From contig NC_092368.1 in NCBI RefSeq assembly GCF_030848805.1, forward strand, positions 11,317,780 to 11,381,779: a stretch of 64,000 bases of DNA. Direction: 5' to 3'. Positions 36,101 through 40,410 of the stretch are shown piece after piece. The position numbers and the translations under genes were made by a program. The notes under the pieces are model-generated. The model was not told the DNA's origin, made no database searches, and worked only from the letters and a program-made list of their open reading frames with translations. Within the stretch, counting starts at the first letter, position 1. The number at the start of each line of letters is the position of its first letter. Origin of the DNA: Temnothorax longispinosus (taxonomy: Eukaryota; Arthropoda; Insecta; Hymenoptera; Formicidae).

Positions 36101-36775
36101 AAATTCAGGAAACATTTTGTGCTAACAAATTTTACTTTTAGGATATATGGGCGAGTGCGGAATCCGCGGTGGTTACACCGAAATCATCAACATGGATCCG
36201 AAAGTGATGAAGGTGCTGTTGAAATCGATTTCCGTGATGCTGTGTCCTACCGTGCTCGGCCAGGTCATGATGGACGTTGTGGTGAATCCGCCGCGACCGA
36301 ACGAGCCATCGTACGAGCAATTCCAGAAAGAGAAGAACGAAACGCTACGCTCCTTGGCAGAGAGATCGCACCTCATAGTCGATATGCTCAATAGTATTCC
36401 AGGATATAAGGTGACTGTCCTTTCGTAAAAACAAAAGCTGCGCTCGATCATTTCTACAATGTAGAAATTTTTTTTATCTTTGTCTTTTCTTTTTAGGCAA
36501 ATCCGGCGATGGGTGCAATGTACGTGTTTCCGCGCTTCGAGCTGCCGCCGAAGGCGATTGAGGATGCACAAGCGAAGGGCCAAGAACCAGACGTTTTCTA
36601 TGCGTTCAAATTATTAGAGAGCACCGGAATTTGCGTGATCCCAGGCTCGGGCTTCGGCCAGAAACCCGGCACATACCATTTCCGGACCACAATATTGCCG
36701 CAAAAGGAGAAAATCAAAACAATGCTCGAAACACTAAAGCAATTCCACATCAAATTTCTTAAAGAATACAGTTAA
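4125..36775 (+). CDS. Alanine aminotransferase, five exons
   Basis: Exons: 4125-4355, 19611-19943, 20539-20983, 36142-36410, 36497-36775 (1557 nt, 518 residues plus stop). All introns are GT-AG and phases match (0,0,1,0). The enzyme transfers the amino group between alanine and 2-oxoglutarate using PLP. Landmarks in order: KVLTEDN start of the conserved region (residue ~43), GDAHAMGQ, SGVMIPIPQYPL, NPGNPTGQ, LLADEVYQDN, the PLP-lysine motif SISKG (split by intron 3), YMGECGIRGGY, and PGSGFGQKPGTYHFR with the substrate-binding arginine. Length fits the family (about 500-525). The ATG at 4125 is the first after an in-frame TGA at 4107. Introns 1 and 3 are swollen to about 15 kb by transposons. 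One oddity: the normally conserved ANIGD-type segment reads STGGD here. The intact frame argues for a working gene. Confidence 0.95.
4356..5411 (+). other. Intron 1, first kilobase: nothing recognised
   Basis: AT-rich intronic sequence after the exon 1 donor. Several short related tracts mention themselves around 5030-5390 (ataaatatttatc and ctacaaataa words), but there is no clear repeat unit and no supported frame. Confidence 0.5.
5412..5527. repeat. Inverted repeat with ~32-bp arms
   Basis: The left arm 5412-5443 (ctgtttgttttagctgaact...) and right arm 5495-5527 are near-exact inverted copies around a ~50-base A/G-rich spacer. It could be a small fold-back element or a transcribed hairpin in the intron. 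Confidence 0.75.
5987..6140. mobile_element. Near-perfect palindromic MITE
   Basis: The arms meet at an aacgtacggccgtacgtt centre (6055-6072) and extend 77 bases each way to gggcccggacacac / gtgtgtccggggc ends, with very few mismatches and no spacer. Symmetry this complete is typical of young fold-back elements. Confidence 0.85.
6171..6331. repeat. Second inverted repeat adjoining the MITE
   Basis: 6171-6230 (gcgtcgtctacgatgg... to agctattgac) pairs with 6272-6331 (gtcaataagttatactgc... to gtagacgacgc) with several mismatches, so it looks older than the palindrome at 5987-6140. Together 5940-6360 may be one fold-back with a younger one inserted in its left flank. Confidence 0.7.
6361..6403. 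repeat. Half-copy of the fold-back found at 22333-22474
   Basis: gaattatcgt...aagttactacagaagtaa followed by cgctcgcgtaaac matches the right arm of the inverted repeat in intron 3 (22432-22474). Only one arm is present here. Confidence 0.65.
6490..6744 (+). other. Short open frame of unknown status
   Basis: An 84-codon frame beginning MFTIAKCEPKRPFEFQYEGN has a balanced, protein-like composition up to about codon 55 and then turns into AT-rich intron-like sequence. It could be a remnant exon or chance. No motif was recognised, and there is no evidence that it joins the aminotransferase transcript. Confidence 0.2.
6745..7800 (+). other. Intron 1 AT-rich stretch, nothing recognised
   Basis: Low-GC sequence with short A/T runs. 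Open frames here (for example 7410-7664) are Lys/Phe-rich with no motif. Confidence 0.5.
7801..8990. other. GC-rich island in intron 1, identity unknown
   Basis: Composition jumps from AT-rich to roughly half or more G+C at 7801 and falls again after ~8800, with cgcg-rich text and no convincing frame. The tail (8830-8990) carries repeated gggcc blocks, as does 10550-10920. A transposon leader or LTR-like segment is possible but unproven. Confidence 0.4.
9134..9911. mobile_element. TTAA-flanked element (piggyBac-type MITE)
   Basis: A 13-base terminal inverted repeat, ggtgattgggcca at 9138-9150 and its complement at 9895-9907, is flanked on both sides by TTAA (9134-9137 and 9908-9911). TTAA target duplication is the hallmark of piggyBac-type transposition. 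The 770-base interior is AT-rich with no transposase frame, so this would be non-autonomous. Confidence 0.75.
10067..10120 (-). repeat. tRNA-derived SINE fragment (3' half of a tRNA)
   Basis: Read on the minus strand this gives an anticodon-arm-like ggctcacgatcc, a duplicated ggtcccga, and a T-arm with box B (gagttcgaatccc) followed by acca. The 5' tRNA half seems displaced: a tagtctaccacgt segment sits beyond the MITE at ~10275-10292. Box B plus disruption argues for a tRNA-derived SINE or tRNA pseudogene, not a working tRNA gene. Confidence 0.6.
10122..10274. mobile_element. Palindromic MITE inserted in the tRNA-like sequence
   Basis: aaggcccttacagacaggac at the left end is mirrored by gtcctgtctgtaagggcctt at the right. 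The arms continue inward through gagcagcgagcagcaaccc to a short spacer near 10185-10210. It splits the tRNA-derived sequence and is therefore younger than it. Confidence 0.8.
10661..10915. repeat. 70-bp tandem repeat, ~3.6 copies
   Basis: The word ccaaactgggccctgta recurs at 10671, 10741, 10811 and 10881, an exact 70-base period with few changes between copies. It lies just before the R1-like remnant and could be part of that element's 3' region or an independent minisatellite. Confidence 0.9.
11788..12105 (-). pseudogene. R1-like ORF1, zinc-knuckle part
   Basis: Contains VDRSDACYRCGARSHRASLC, matching the CCHC array of R1-clade gag proteins that bind nucleic acid, followed by a second Cys and PAEHRLGG. 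It is out of frame with the N-terminal part. Downstream (minus strand) the frame runs into low-complexity Gly/Arg without an apurinic endonuclease. Confidence 0.65.
12549..13298 (-). pseudogene. R1-like ORF1 (gag), N-terminal part
   Basis: 249 codons: basic, then a predicted coiled coil near the end (LSEVEKGTKREAKSGERFRQ and on). Coding seems to continue in other frames at 12542-12264 and, after a further shift, in the zinc-knuckle part at 12105-11788. The long plus-strand frame overlapping it (11929-12777) is an antisense shadow. Start codon uncertain. Confidence 0.55.
13441..14268 (+). other. Intron 1, no gene seen
   Basis: AT-rich sequence after the sharp composition drop at ~13440. Attattcaat/ttcaattat words recur; 13850-14080 is less AT-rich. 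No supported frame. Confidence 0.5.
14649..14929 (-). repeat. Copia 3' LTR
   Basis: 281 bases, TG...CA-type ends (tgtatatatc...cttaaca). It differs from the other copy by single-base changes and a 3-base indel near 14691. TSD ATACC precedes it. Confidence 0.93.
14930..14946 (-). promoter_or_regulatory. Copia polypurine tract
   Basis: Read on the minus strand, ttgaggggaag sits directly against the 3' LTR, the expected primer site for plus-strand DNA synthesis. Confidence 0.75.
15000..16835 (-). pseudogene. Copia Pol, reverse transcriptase and RNase H part
   Basis: 611 codons. An acidic linker (~1-85) is followed by the Copia reverse transcriptase: NKWIFKIKRDEDENIQRYKA, ARLVVKGC, VDQLDVKNAFLHGKL and the catalytic LLYVDDIIIAG. 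RNase H follows with AYADADWAG, ALSFTEAEYVAL and the final VPSEQQKADILTKG. The start is not a real initiation point: coding arrives from the upstream protease-integrase frame, and a single-base shift lies in the 16789-16835 overlap. Otherwise the domain is intact. Confidence 0.9.
16789..18114 (-). pseudogene. Copia Pol, protease and integrase part
   Basis: About 440 codons. Protease motif ILDSGASEHL (residues ~15-24); gag-pre-integrase HERYGHIGF and CHTCVEGKQTKL (zinc-binding HHCC); integrase core with DLVGPI and FIDDYTHF, RCDNGREY, and TPQQNGVAERMNRTILDKAR. These cut and splice the element's cDNA into the host genome. The frame is the same as gag, separated from it by the TAG at 18166-18168 plus 17 codons, so the GTG at 18114 is unlikely to be a true start. 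It ends in a frameshift into the reverse transcriptase frame. Confidence 0.9.
18166..18966 (-). CDS. Copia Gag
   Basis: 266 codons from an ATG 50 bases below the primer-binding site. N-terminal PLFDGTNYNNWKFRMEVLL is the Copia gag (UBN2-like) signature. The middle is helical, and the C-terminus carries one zinc knuckle, CYNCGAYGHRRSEC, for RNA binding. The frame ends at a TAG, after which pol continues in the same frame. This would be either a nonsense mutation or a read-through signal. Confidence 0.9.
   Translation of the reverse strand: MEEDNKHRVPLFDGTNYNNWKFRMEVLLDEIGLKEHIESQILDGEITVGETAEAYRLRMTNLKKKHTKCKSQIIQKIADSHLEYAKDKSTAFDIWTELKNVFERRGVASQLLLRKRLLLMKFKSSTESLSSHLLKFESLVRELKSTGANMEETDIVCHLLLTMPSEYDVVVTALETLSKEALSLSFVKNRLLDKESKRKGGGKPTKGDVHSTAFTSSSDNRKNNTRDTGNKQFNYRCYNCGAYGHRRSECKKPKQQPDGSRQNKKE
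19016..19033 (-). promoter_or_regulatory. Copia primer-binding site
   Basis: Minus-strand ggttatgggcccagtcgg directly follows the 5' LTR. This is the classical Copia site, complementary to an internal part of initiator methionine tRNA. Confidence 0.85.
19034..19317 (-). repeat. Copia 5' LTR
   Basis: 284 bases ending cttaaca, followed by the ATACC target duplication. Transcription would start here on the minus strand, against the direction of the host gene. Confidence 0.93.
19611..19943 (+). CDS. Alanine aminotransferase exon 2
   Basis: 111 codons between ctctttatag| and AAG|GTACGC, phase 0 at both ends. Encodes GVKKPFKEV, GDAHAMGQQPITFLRQVLTL and NIILSNGASDGIK. The residues before GDAHAMG read TKSTG where the family usually has I-R/K-A-N/C-I, four neighbouring substitutions in an otherwise well-kept exon. 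Confidence 0.93.
20127..20308. mobile_element. Fold-back element filling intron 2
   Basis: atattgacaaaagggg at 20127 is mirrored by cccttttgtcaatat ending at 20308. Arms of about 85 bases have diverged moderately. They contain accttgacatat and gtcacc words shared with the tandem units at 27255-27490, so the two look related. Confidence 0.7.
20539..20983 (+). CDS. Alanine aminotransferase exon 3
   Basis: Acceptor ccttttcag| and donor AAAG|GTGCGT; 148 codons plus one base. Carries the PLP-fold core: KPSGVMIPIPQYPLFSAT, VVINPGNPTGQ, LFLLADEVYQDNIY, and the cofactor lysine in ASFMSISKG at its 3' edge. The intron splits the glycine after the active-site lysine. Confidence 0.95.
20984..22330 (+). 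other. Intron 3, 5' part: no gene seen
   Basis: AT-rich sequence. A near-duplicate pair (atttcgcaattttgattt...cacaaacata) lies at ~21543-21595 and ~21607-21645. 21890-22000 and 22200-22320 are GC-richer. No frame supported. Confidence 0.5.
22333..22474. mobile_element. Fold-back element related to 6361-6403
   Basis: tttacgcgagcattactttt at the left is mirrored by aagtaatgctcgcgtaaa at the right, with arms of about 41 bases and an internal gtaacttatgataatt / aattatcgtaagttac pair. A single arm of the same family occurs in intron 1. Confidence 0.75.
22661..22864 (-). repeat. Gypsy 3' LTR
   Basis: About 204 bases. Relative to the other LTR it has an extra TATA near its outer end (tgtatatagcg against tgtagcg) and several small indels. 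The adjacent minus-strand aagaaggggggtag is the polypurine tract. Confidence 0.85.
22895..23422 (-). pseudogene. Gypsy integrase, C-terminal part
   Basis: Contains PKVLLGLRASLKKDI and SAAELVYGTSLRLP, the end of the catalytic core, and LDQPYVGPYKVIERISDNVF, the C-terminal chromatin/DNA-binding region. Frame broken between 23422 and 23527. Confidence 0.85.
23527..24387 (-). pseudogene. Gypsy RNase H end and integrase core
   Basis: Starts in RNase H (EGRECIIATDHKLLTYAF, ALSRI). It continues into the integrase zinc domain (HPGIRATKQC... CLACQRAK, an HHCC arrangement) and the core with HLDIVGPLP and ALITTDRGSQFES. It ends in a frame break before the last catalytic glutamate region. Confidence 0.88.
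24339..25387 (-). pseudogene. Gypsy reverse transcriptase and RNase H start, in three frames
   Basis: 25387-24926 holds the palm: SPWASPLHMVRKKNGGWRLC, VFTVLDLVKAFHQIPI and FCYIDDIIIAS (YIDD catalytic motif). 24778-24560 has the connection FFGLINFYRRFVKDAA. 24650-24339 has the RNase H start ILCTDASNT. The reading frame changes at least twice. Confidence 0.88.
25494..26084 (-). pseudogene. Gypsy protease region
   Basis: Contains TRFLIDTGADVSVLPK, a D-T-G aspartic protease site that would process the polyprotein, then IIGADFLKHH, the typical second flap-side motif. The junctions to gag and reverse transcriptase are out of frame. Confidence 0.85.
25994..26858 (-). pseudogene. Gypsy gag, in two frames
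   Basis: 26858-26457 has PLFYKQNPRLWFAQIELAF, a retrotransposon gag signature of insect Gypsy elements. 26341-25994 has an Arg/Ser-rich stretch and an unusual zinc-finger CYYHRKFGTEARNCREPC. The two halves are separated by a frame break near 26400. Confidence 0.82.
26969..26985 (-). promoter_or_regulatory. Gypsy primer-binding site
   Basis: Minus-strand tggtgaccccgacaagg begins four bases below the 5' LTR. The TGG start matches a tRNA CCA end. The tRNA was not identified. Confidence 0.7.
26989..27190 (-). repeat. Gypsy 5' LTR
   Basis: About 202 bases, tgtagcgaga...catcaca, followed by AACT. Confidence 0.88.
27241..27490. repeat. Two tandem ~130-bp units with TCAAGGTCA-type sites
   Basis: Each unit contains tgaccttga...tgtcaaggtca, then gtgaccttca, ggttttagccgtcgctcg and ttaaaaagttattaacaaaa. 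The units start near 27255 and 27383. Related words occur in the intron 2 fold-back. Confidence 0.75.
27515..27574. repeat. Perfect-arm hairpin
   Basis: ataggttagttgacgcgctt...aaa at 27515-27538 is mirrored by 27551-27574, with a 12-base loop. Confidence 0.85.
27583..27870. repeat. 96-bp tandem repeat, three copies
   Basis: Units begin at about 27591, 27687 and 27783 (caatttactgctttaaatg) and each contains gttgtgttttggtaa and cgcaaaataaagtattctct. The copies are very similar, so the array is recent or homogenised. Confidence 0.9.
27942..27956. repeat. Short (CT)n tract
   Basis: ctctctctctctctctctct-type run just before the Jockey-like coding sequence. Confidence 0.7.
28024..28641 (+). pseudogene. 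Non-LTR reverse transcriptase, palm and fingers
   Basis: Motifs in order: TRPIANLPEMSKILERMV, LLNPRQSAYRSGFNTQSAL, LFDFSKAFDTVPH, SYLTSRSQ, STGVPQGSVLGPLLFALYIN and MLFADDVQIY (FADD catalytic pair). It ends in a frameshift near 28630; the next stretch (NGLKLNPAKSKVLIFGS) is in another frame. Confidence 0.88.
28796..29407 (+). pseudogene. Non-LTR reverse transcriptase, C-terminal domain
   Basis: Begins LGVIFTNNLSWKKH, the usual segment after the palm, and continues through LVLALIMPHIDYCC to a stop. The region is well kept for about 200 codons, ending FKGLLRAYLLAREVA. Confidence 0.85.
29720..30112. repeat. Long (AG)n then (CT)n low-complexity tract
   Basis: 29729-29880 is nearly all A/G (gagaga, gagata) and 29895-30110 nearly all C/T. 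Joined as purine-then-pyrimidine, this forms a large imperfect inverted repeat able to adopt cruciform or triplex structure. It truncates the adjacent Copia copy. Confidence 0.9.
30042..30592 (-). pseudogene. Copia-2 RNase H region
   Basis: Two overlapping frames give GMQDCKPAKTPIDTN, YLAVTTRPDIAYAVNFISQF, AAKRILRYLRGTMNHG and GVVDADWGANMVDRRLYSGY, the connection and RNase H start. The sequence ends in CT-rich DNA at ~30112, so the last catalytic residues and the 3' LTR are lost. Confidence 0.85.
30651..31149 (-). pseudogene. Copia-2 reverse transcriptase, downstream part
   Basis: Contains VARSSSIRLLAAISAELGLQ, MDVVAAYLNGELKEKVYMEI and VIYVDDILIATND (YVDD). A TAA replaces the residue before MDVVAAYLNG. 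The next part, RFGMQDCKPAKTP, is out of frame at 30592. Confidence 0.85.
31149..32696. mobile_element. TIR element (~1.55 kb) inside Copia-2
   Basis: The ends are inverted: aggaccccgcacatatcaca at 31149 and its near complement ending at 32696. Homology between arms continues about 245 bases inward (to ~31395 and from ~32455). Copia reverse transcriptase reads up to both ends, with KDFHE on one side and HPVARSSSIRLL on the other, so the boundaries are well fixed. The interior has a 31-bp minisatellite and no transposase frame. Confidence 0.85.
31935..32220. repeat. 31-bp minisatellite, ~9 copies
   Basis: Units of the type ctggatcaccaaccgatctt + gccttcattgg recur with a 31-base period (31941, 31972, 32003, 32034, 32065, 32096 and on). 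The frame through it (32021-32329) is a repeat artefact. The unit matches that at 38995-39108 at about 24 of 31 positions. Confidence 0.92.
32700..33427 (-). pseudogene. Copia-2 linker and start of reverse transcriptase
   Basis: 33427-33092 includes a WIPKLRKVIVSRDVQFLE-type end of integrase and a Glu/Lys/Thr-rich linker. 33155-32829 is Asp/Glu-rich, then GAEAWRMAL. 32825-32705 reads RKVIGSRLVFQR and RLVAKGCSQ with a stop and a frame change. Then the TIR element interrupts. Confidence 0.8.
33667..34140 (-). pseudogene. Copia-2 integrase
   Basis: CEVCVREKQTCLPF (zinc-binding end), VHFDVCGPMRSASF, FVTFIDDKSRWCKIYFIKNK, LQSDNGKKYCNKEF and TPQQNGVAERKNRTLVEMAR: the catalytic D-D-E region of a Copia integrase is complete in this stretch. 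Confidence 0.9.
34368..34559 (-). pseudogene. Copia-2 protease-to-integrase segment
   Basis: VYYVSDLRTNLLSVSKITDR is the conserved stretch after the Copia protease. Coding continues past the inserted palindrome at 35039 and above (FEKIKSESKRLNLANN), showing one interrupted gene. Confidence 0.8.
34558..35038. mobile_element. Palindromic insertion with Penelope-like ends
   Basis: Arms 34567-34784 and 34791-35000 are almost perfect inverted copies around a 6-base loop. A 12-base direct repeat, attatttgctaa (34558-34569 and 35027-35038), flanks it, and Copia coding resumes on both sides, so this is a target duplication. Each arm contains aaacttgataaggaccc...ggtcgaaacgtcg, which resembles the hammerhead-like ends of Penelope-like elements. 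Confidence 0.75.
35090..36141 (+). other. Intron 3, 3' part: no gene seen
   Basis: AT-rich. 35280-35530 has many aattgtaatt words. 35890-35990 holds one copy of the dispersed ggttgatttaggtaacgcaa repeat that is abundant at 41440-42190. It ends in the exon 4 acceptor. Confidence 0.55.
36142..36410 (+). CDS. Alanine aminotransferase exon 4
   Basis: Acceptor tttacttttag|; the first two bases complete the glycine codon of exon 3. Encodes YMGECGIRGGYTEIINMD through LNSIPGYK, ending AAG|GTGACT. The Arg/Gly-rich loop directly after the cofactor lysine is intact. Confidence 0.93.
36497..36775 (+). CDS. Alanine aminotransferase exon 5
   Basis: Acceptor ctttttag|; begins ANPAMGAMYVFPRF, then ESTGICVIPGSGFGQ and GTYHFRTTILP with the substrate carboxylate-binding arginine, ending IKFLKEYS and TAA at 36773-36775. 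Confidence 0.95.
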   Translation, partial: ANPAMGAMYVFPRFELPPKAIEDAQAKGQEPDVFYAFKLLESTGICVIPGSGFGQKPGTYHFRTTILPQKEKIKTMLETLKQFHIKFLKEYS

Positions 36776-36829
36776 ATAATATATTTCTAATTGGGAAAAT
36801 TGAGATTATATAGAATAGAAATAGGAAAT

Positions 36830-36835
36830 AATAAA
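36830..36835 (+). terminator. Likely poly(A) signal of alanine aminotransferase
   Basis: AATAAA 55 bases after the stop codon; the first good signal downstream. Confidence 0.6.
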
Positions 36836-36839
36836 AAAT

Positions 36840-37494
36840 GACCGTCTGTGCATATTGTGGCGCTGTGCATATCTGCGTGAGGACCGTTTGCCAGTCCAAA
36901 CGCATCGCAAACGTGATTATTTTTATTACGATTAATAACTTATTACTGAGAGACAGTTATCACATTCGATGTTGTTATGAGTTGTGTAAAAAATCGTTAA
37001 AAAACTCTAAATTTGTTGCATGTAAATGTAATATGTAAATGTAAATGTAAATTATTGCTGAAGAATACCTGTAAATATCTAGTAGTTATCTAACAACGGT
37101 CGATATTATGTAATAGTCAACAAGAAAAAAGATTGACTATTGTTGCAGTCAGGCTGCCGTTTTTCTTTTCACGCGATTCCTTAATTGTTCTTAATTCCCA
37201 CACACAACCTAATTTTTTTCCGTAAAATAATTTTTTTTTTCAAGTTTTTTCTTTATCATTTGCAACTCTACAACACATATATGGGCGTTACTACTTTTAT
37301 ATTTATCGGTTATCTACCTTATTCTAACTTATCCATAATGCGTGAGTAGGAGTTGGCCCATGGATTGTGAATCGCAAAGGGGTAGAAAGGAAGGTGACAC
37401 ATGTTTGCATTTTAAACAATTAACGTATATTTACACTATATACACGTGTTATTGTGTCAGTGTCTTTAATGTCATTTTGCTTAAAATCTGCCTC
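36840..37494. other. Intergenic, nothing recognised
   Basis: AT-rich sequence downstream of the aminotransferase; no supported frame or repeat. Confidence 0.5.
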
Positions 37495-37965
37495 TTCGTT
37501 TGGTCTGCATGGCCGCGTTTATTCCTTCCTTCCTTGGGCTGGCTTTCGTGGCTGCCGAAGGTGTCCGTGCATCTAATCGTAAGAAGTCGGTGAGCGTCCA
37601 CGTGCTACTGCCGGAGGCATCTGTACGCCGAGGAAGTCGGCGGGCGACCGTGCGCCATTGCCGTGGGCGTCCGTGCGTCTGGGAGTCGGCGAGCATCTAA
37701 GCGCTACTGCGGGAAGCGTCTGGCGCCTAGGAAGTCGGTGGGTGACCGTGCGCCATTGCCGTGGGCGTCCGTGCGTCTGGGAGTCAGCGAGCGTCCACGC
37801 GCTGCTGCTGGGGCGATTGGCGCCGAGGAGTCGGCGGGCGACCGAGCGCCTAGGAAGGCAGCAAGCAATCGTGTGCTATACTGCCGAGGGCGTCCAAGCG
37901 CCTAGTGTCGGTGAGCATTCACGTGCTGCTGCCATAGGCGTTTAGCGCCCAAGAAAATCTGCTTT
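37495..37965. repeat. GC-rich minisatellite-like block
   Basis: A ~38-base word (gtgcgccattgccgtgggcg and on) occurs at 37650 and 37748. Shorter related words (gtcggcgagc, gcgcc gaggaagtcgg) fill the rest, a degenerate ~98-bp repeat. Open frames in several phases here are by-products. Confidence 0.7.
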
Positions 37966-38135
37966 GGTCTCGTAGGGGGTCCCTTTATATATAGATCGTG
38001 GCTGAATCTGAAATACGCGAAACGGTACAGGTGATGCGACGCCTAGCGGCGTCGATGCAAAGTAGCCGCCGGTAATACAGGTACCGTAGATTTACCGCAC
38101 GGGCGTGTACCACAAGTGGAGTAGACCGCCACACA

Positions 38136-38224
38136 TGTACAGTCGCCGCCAATGATTCCTTTCCTGAGGTATTCTTATGTTCCCCCTTTATCCCAGGAAA
38201 GGAATCATTGGCGGCGACTGTACA
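38136..38224. repeat. Perfect-arm inverted repeat
   Basis: tgtacagtcgccgccaatga (38136 on, 31 bases) is mirrored exactly at 38194-38224, with a 27-base spacer. Confidence 0.85.
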
Positions 38225-38454
38225 AAATAAAACTCTGTTGTACGTACAATATCTTTTCTCTTTCATTCACTTACTCTAATTGTAAGTTCTAAATTGATTA
38301 TTGTTAATTCGCAGAGGTATACGAAAAAGTTTTGCAGAGAAGGAAAATAATAAAACACTGATTTTGCCTTAATGTGAAAAGAATGCAGAAGATAGCTGTA
38401 ATATATAATTGAATATGAATGCGTTACGCATAAATTAAAATTGAGTGAGAAACA

Positions 38455-38518
38455 AGTAGAAACTTGCACACTTAAAAACTATGAGGAAGCATAATGTGCA
38501 AGTTTCTACTGCTTGCAC
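38455..38518. repeat. Inverted repeat with overlapping hairpin
   Basis: agtagaaacttgcacac and tgtgcaagtttctact pair across 38455-38510; the right arm also begins a second hairpin (gtgcaagtttctactgcttgcac). Confidence 0.75.
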
Positions 38519-38990
38519 ATTTTTTTTTATTCTGATAAGCTTTATTGCAACTAATATTTATTATACTATTACAAAATTAAATATGTTTTTACTAAAATGA
38601 TCCCTACTAATTGCGGATATTTCTTAATTTTTCCATTTTGTTCCATTTTTTATTTATACATTAGTTTTTTATTTATACTTTAAAATAATTTTTTAAATAT
38701 ATAAAAAATAATTTTCTTACTAAAATTATGAAATAATAAATTAGTGGTACAAAATGGAGTTTCACAATCGACACAAGGTTAAATCGATGTTGACTTGAGT
38801 AGTTCAGGCTACATGGTCCATATATAAACTTGAGAATATAAAACTGAAGAATATACAGATTTAGAATGAATAAATTGCAAATAATAAATTTAACATATCT
38901 TTGAGATATGCTGTGATGTAATTGTGTCCGAAATTATTTTTCTAATACCAAAATTAGTGGCTGCTATAATTTTGGTATTATAAGTATGGA
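38519..38990. other. Intergenic AT-rich DNA, nothing recognised
   Basis: Runs of A and T and short palindromic words (taccaaaatta...taattttggta at ~38947-38980). No frame supported. Confidence 0.5.
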
Positions 38991-38994
38991 TCAT

Positions 38995-39108
38995 GGCTTA
39001 ATTGTCTAGATCATGCCCCGATCTTGGCTTAATTGTCTGGATCGTCCCCCGATCTTGGCTTAATTGTCTGGATCATGCCCAAATCTGGGCTTAATTGTCT
39101 GGATTCCA
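38995..39108. repeat. 31-bp minisatellite, ~3.7 copies
   Basis: ggcttaattgtctggatcat + gccccgatctt recurs at 38995, 39026, 39057 and 39088. Same period as, and similar sequence to, the array inside the TIR element at 31935-32220. Confidence 0.9.
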
Positions 39109-39500
39109 TTATGAAAAATTACACTCAACTTTTGGTGTTAACCGTTAAAAATACACGAAAGAAAAACCCTTAAAATTGGGAGTGATTTCGGACCGCCAAT
39201 TGAAGGTTAACTATCATTTAAGGAGGTTCGATCATTACTTGTAAGTCAAAAATGCGACTGAAATAAATGTCATTACAACGATCCCGAATTATATGCAAAA
39301 TTAATATAATGAATTGTGGATGCTACTTACGTGCTATATTCTTCGTCAATTAATAATGTATAGAATATTAATAAATATATGTCGGGGTATGAGAGCGTCA
39401 ACGACTCAGGAATCGCTTATTATCCAACATTCTACGCTGGGACCTGAACTTTGTGACGATAAAGCCTTCAATCCACGGTAAAGTCCGATTTTTAAAATCA
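39109..39500. other. Intergenic, nothing recognised
   Basis: Mixed AT-rich DNA between the minisatellite and the 39501 element. Confidence 0.45.
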
Positions 39501-39796
39501 GTAGTTAGTATAGGCCGATTTCACCCCGAGGTCTCCGAGGGGAGGTGAGGGAGGGGGGGGTATCTGATTTCGCGGAGGGTGAGGGAAAGTGAGGAGGGGC
39601 GGGATATCGGGTTACACAAGGGTATCGGGTTACAAGGAGATAACGCGGGGGTGAGGGGGAGGGGAGAGGGCGGGGTATCGGGTTACACAAGGGTATCGGG
39701 TTACATAAGGATATCGGGTTACACAAGGGTATCGGGTTTCAAGGATATCGGGTTACGCCGCGAGGGGGGGGAGGGGATTGACCTTGGCATACCACC

Positions 39797-39875
39797 GTGA
39801 TGACTCACCATGATGACTCACCGTGATGACTCACCGTGATGACTCACCGGGATGTGTCACCGAGATGACTCACCC
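39797..39875. repeat. Tandem 12-14-bp repeats in the left TIR
   Basis: Units of the type gatgactcaccgt occur six times with slight changes; the inverted counterpart lies at ~41040-41130. Confidence 0.85.
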
Positions 39876-40328
39876 GCGCCGCGGGTCCGCGGGAGGGGAA
39901 GTCCGCGTTCGCGGTCGCGGTCGCGCCGCGGAGGTCCGCGTGGGGGTCCGCGGGGGCCTCGTTCGCAACGACGCAACGACGTTGGACCGCTAACGGTGAG
40001 AGTTTGTACGGTTAAAAACGTCAAACTCATACGTTTAGAATCTGCAAACGTACGCTTGATGATGACCGAATCGACGTTGCATCGCATGTTCGATCTCGAT
40101 CGGTGCATCGATGCGAGATTCGATCGTTTGGTTAGAATACTTGCGGTAGTCGATGCAAAGTTTGCGCAGTTCTCCGATATCGCGTCCACCGTGACGGATC
40201 CCAGGGAAGCGTCGAATGCAATATACGCTAGCGATGCATTCAATACGAATCAGCTCATCGATTGTGACCTCGCAGCTTTAATTTTTTTAGTACGTGAGGT
40301 ATATTATGTAAAAAGAAGAGTTCAATAA
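39852..40328 (+). CDS. ORF of the 39501-41411 element, unknown protein
   Basis: 158 codons from ATG. Residues 1-40 are Arg/Gly/Pro/Ser-rich (RGRGSPRSRSRSRRGGPRGG), encoded by the left TIR. Residues ~45-158 form a compact, mixed alpha/beta-like or helical domain (MFDLDRCIDARFDRLVRILA, YVKRRVQ end) encoded by the unique centre. The right TIR encodes the same basic N-terminus in the opposite direction (41068-40886) but then stops. The TAA overlaps an AATAAA (40324-40329), a compact arrangement. Function not recognised; a basic N-terminus suggests nucleic-acid contact. It could also be a chance frame, although the non-repetitive half looks protein-like. Confidence 0.5.
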   Translation: MCHRDDSPAPRVRGRGSPRSRSRSRRGGPRGGPRGPRSQRRNDVGPLTVRVCTVKNVKLIRLESANVRLMMTESTLHRMFDLDRCIDARFDRLVRILAVVDAKFAQFSDIASTVTDPREASNAIYASDAFNTNQLIDCDLAALIFLVREVYYVKRRVQ

Positions 40329-40329
40329 A
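40324..40329 (+). terminator. Poly(A) signal overlapping the ORF stop
   Basis: AATAAA formed by the final CAA TAA codons plus one base; about 40 bases beyond is T-rich. Confidence 0.4.
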
Positions 40330-40410
40330 CAGGCTTTTTTTACACCCTAAAACGAACGATGTATTTTTTTTTTTGCGTGCATGTCCTTCCCTATATCTAA
40401 CTTTTATCAA

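Noticed and set aside
37481..37945. Several overlapping Arg/Ala-rich frames
   Set aside because: All derive from the GC-rich minisatellite block and contradict one another in phase.
39505..39800. Repetitive frames with CNPI or GYTRVSGY units, and their right-arm mirrors at 41120-41547
   Set aside because: Translations of the TIR tandem repeats, open on both strands.
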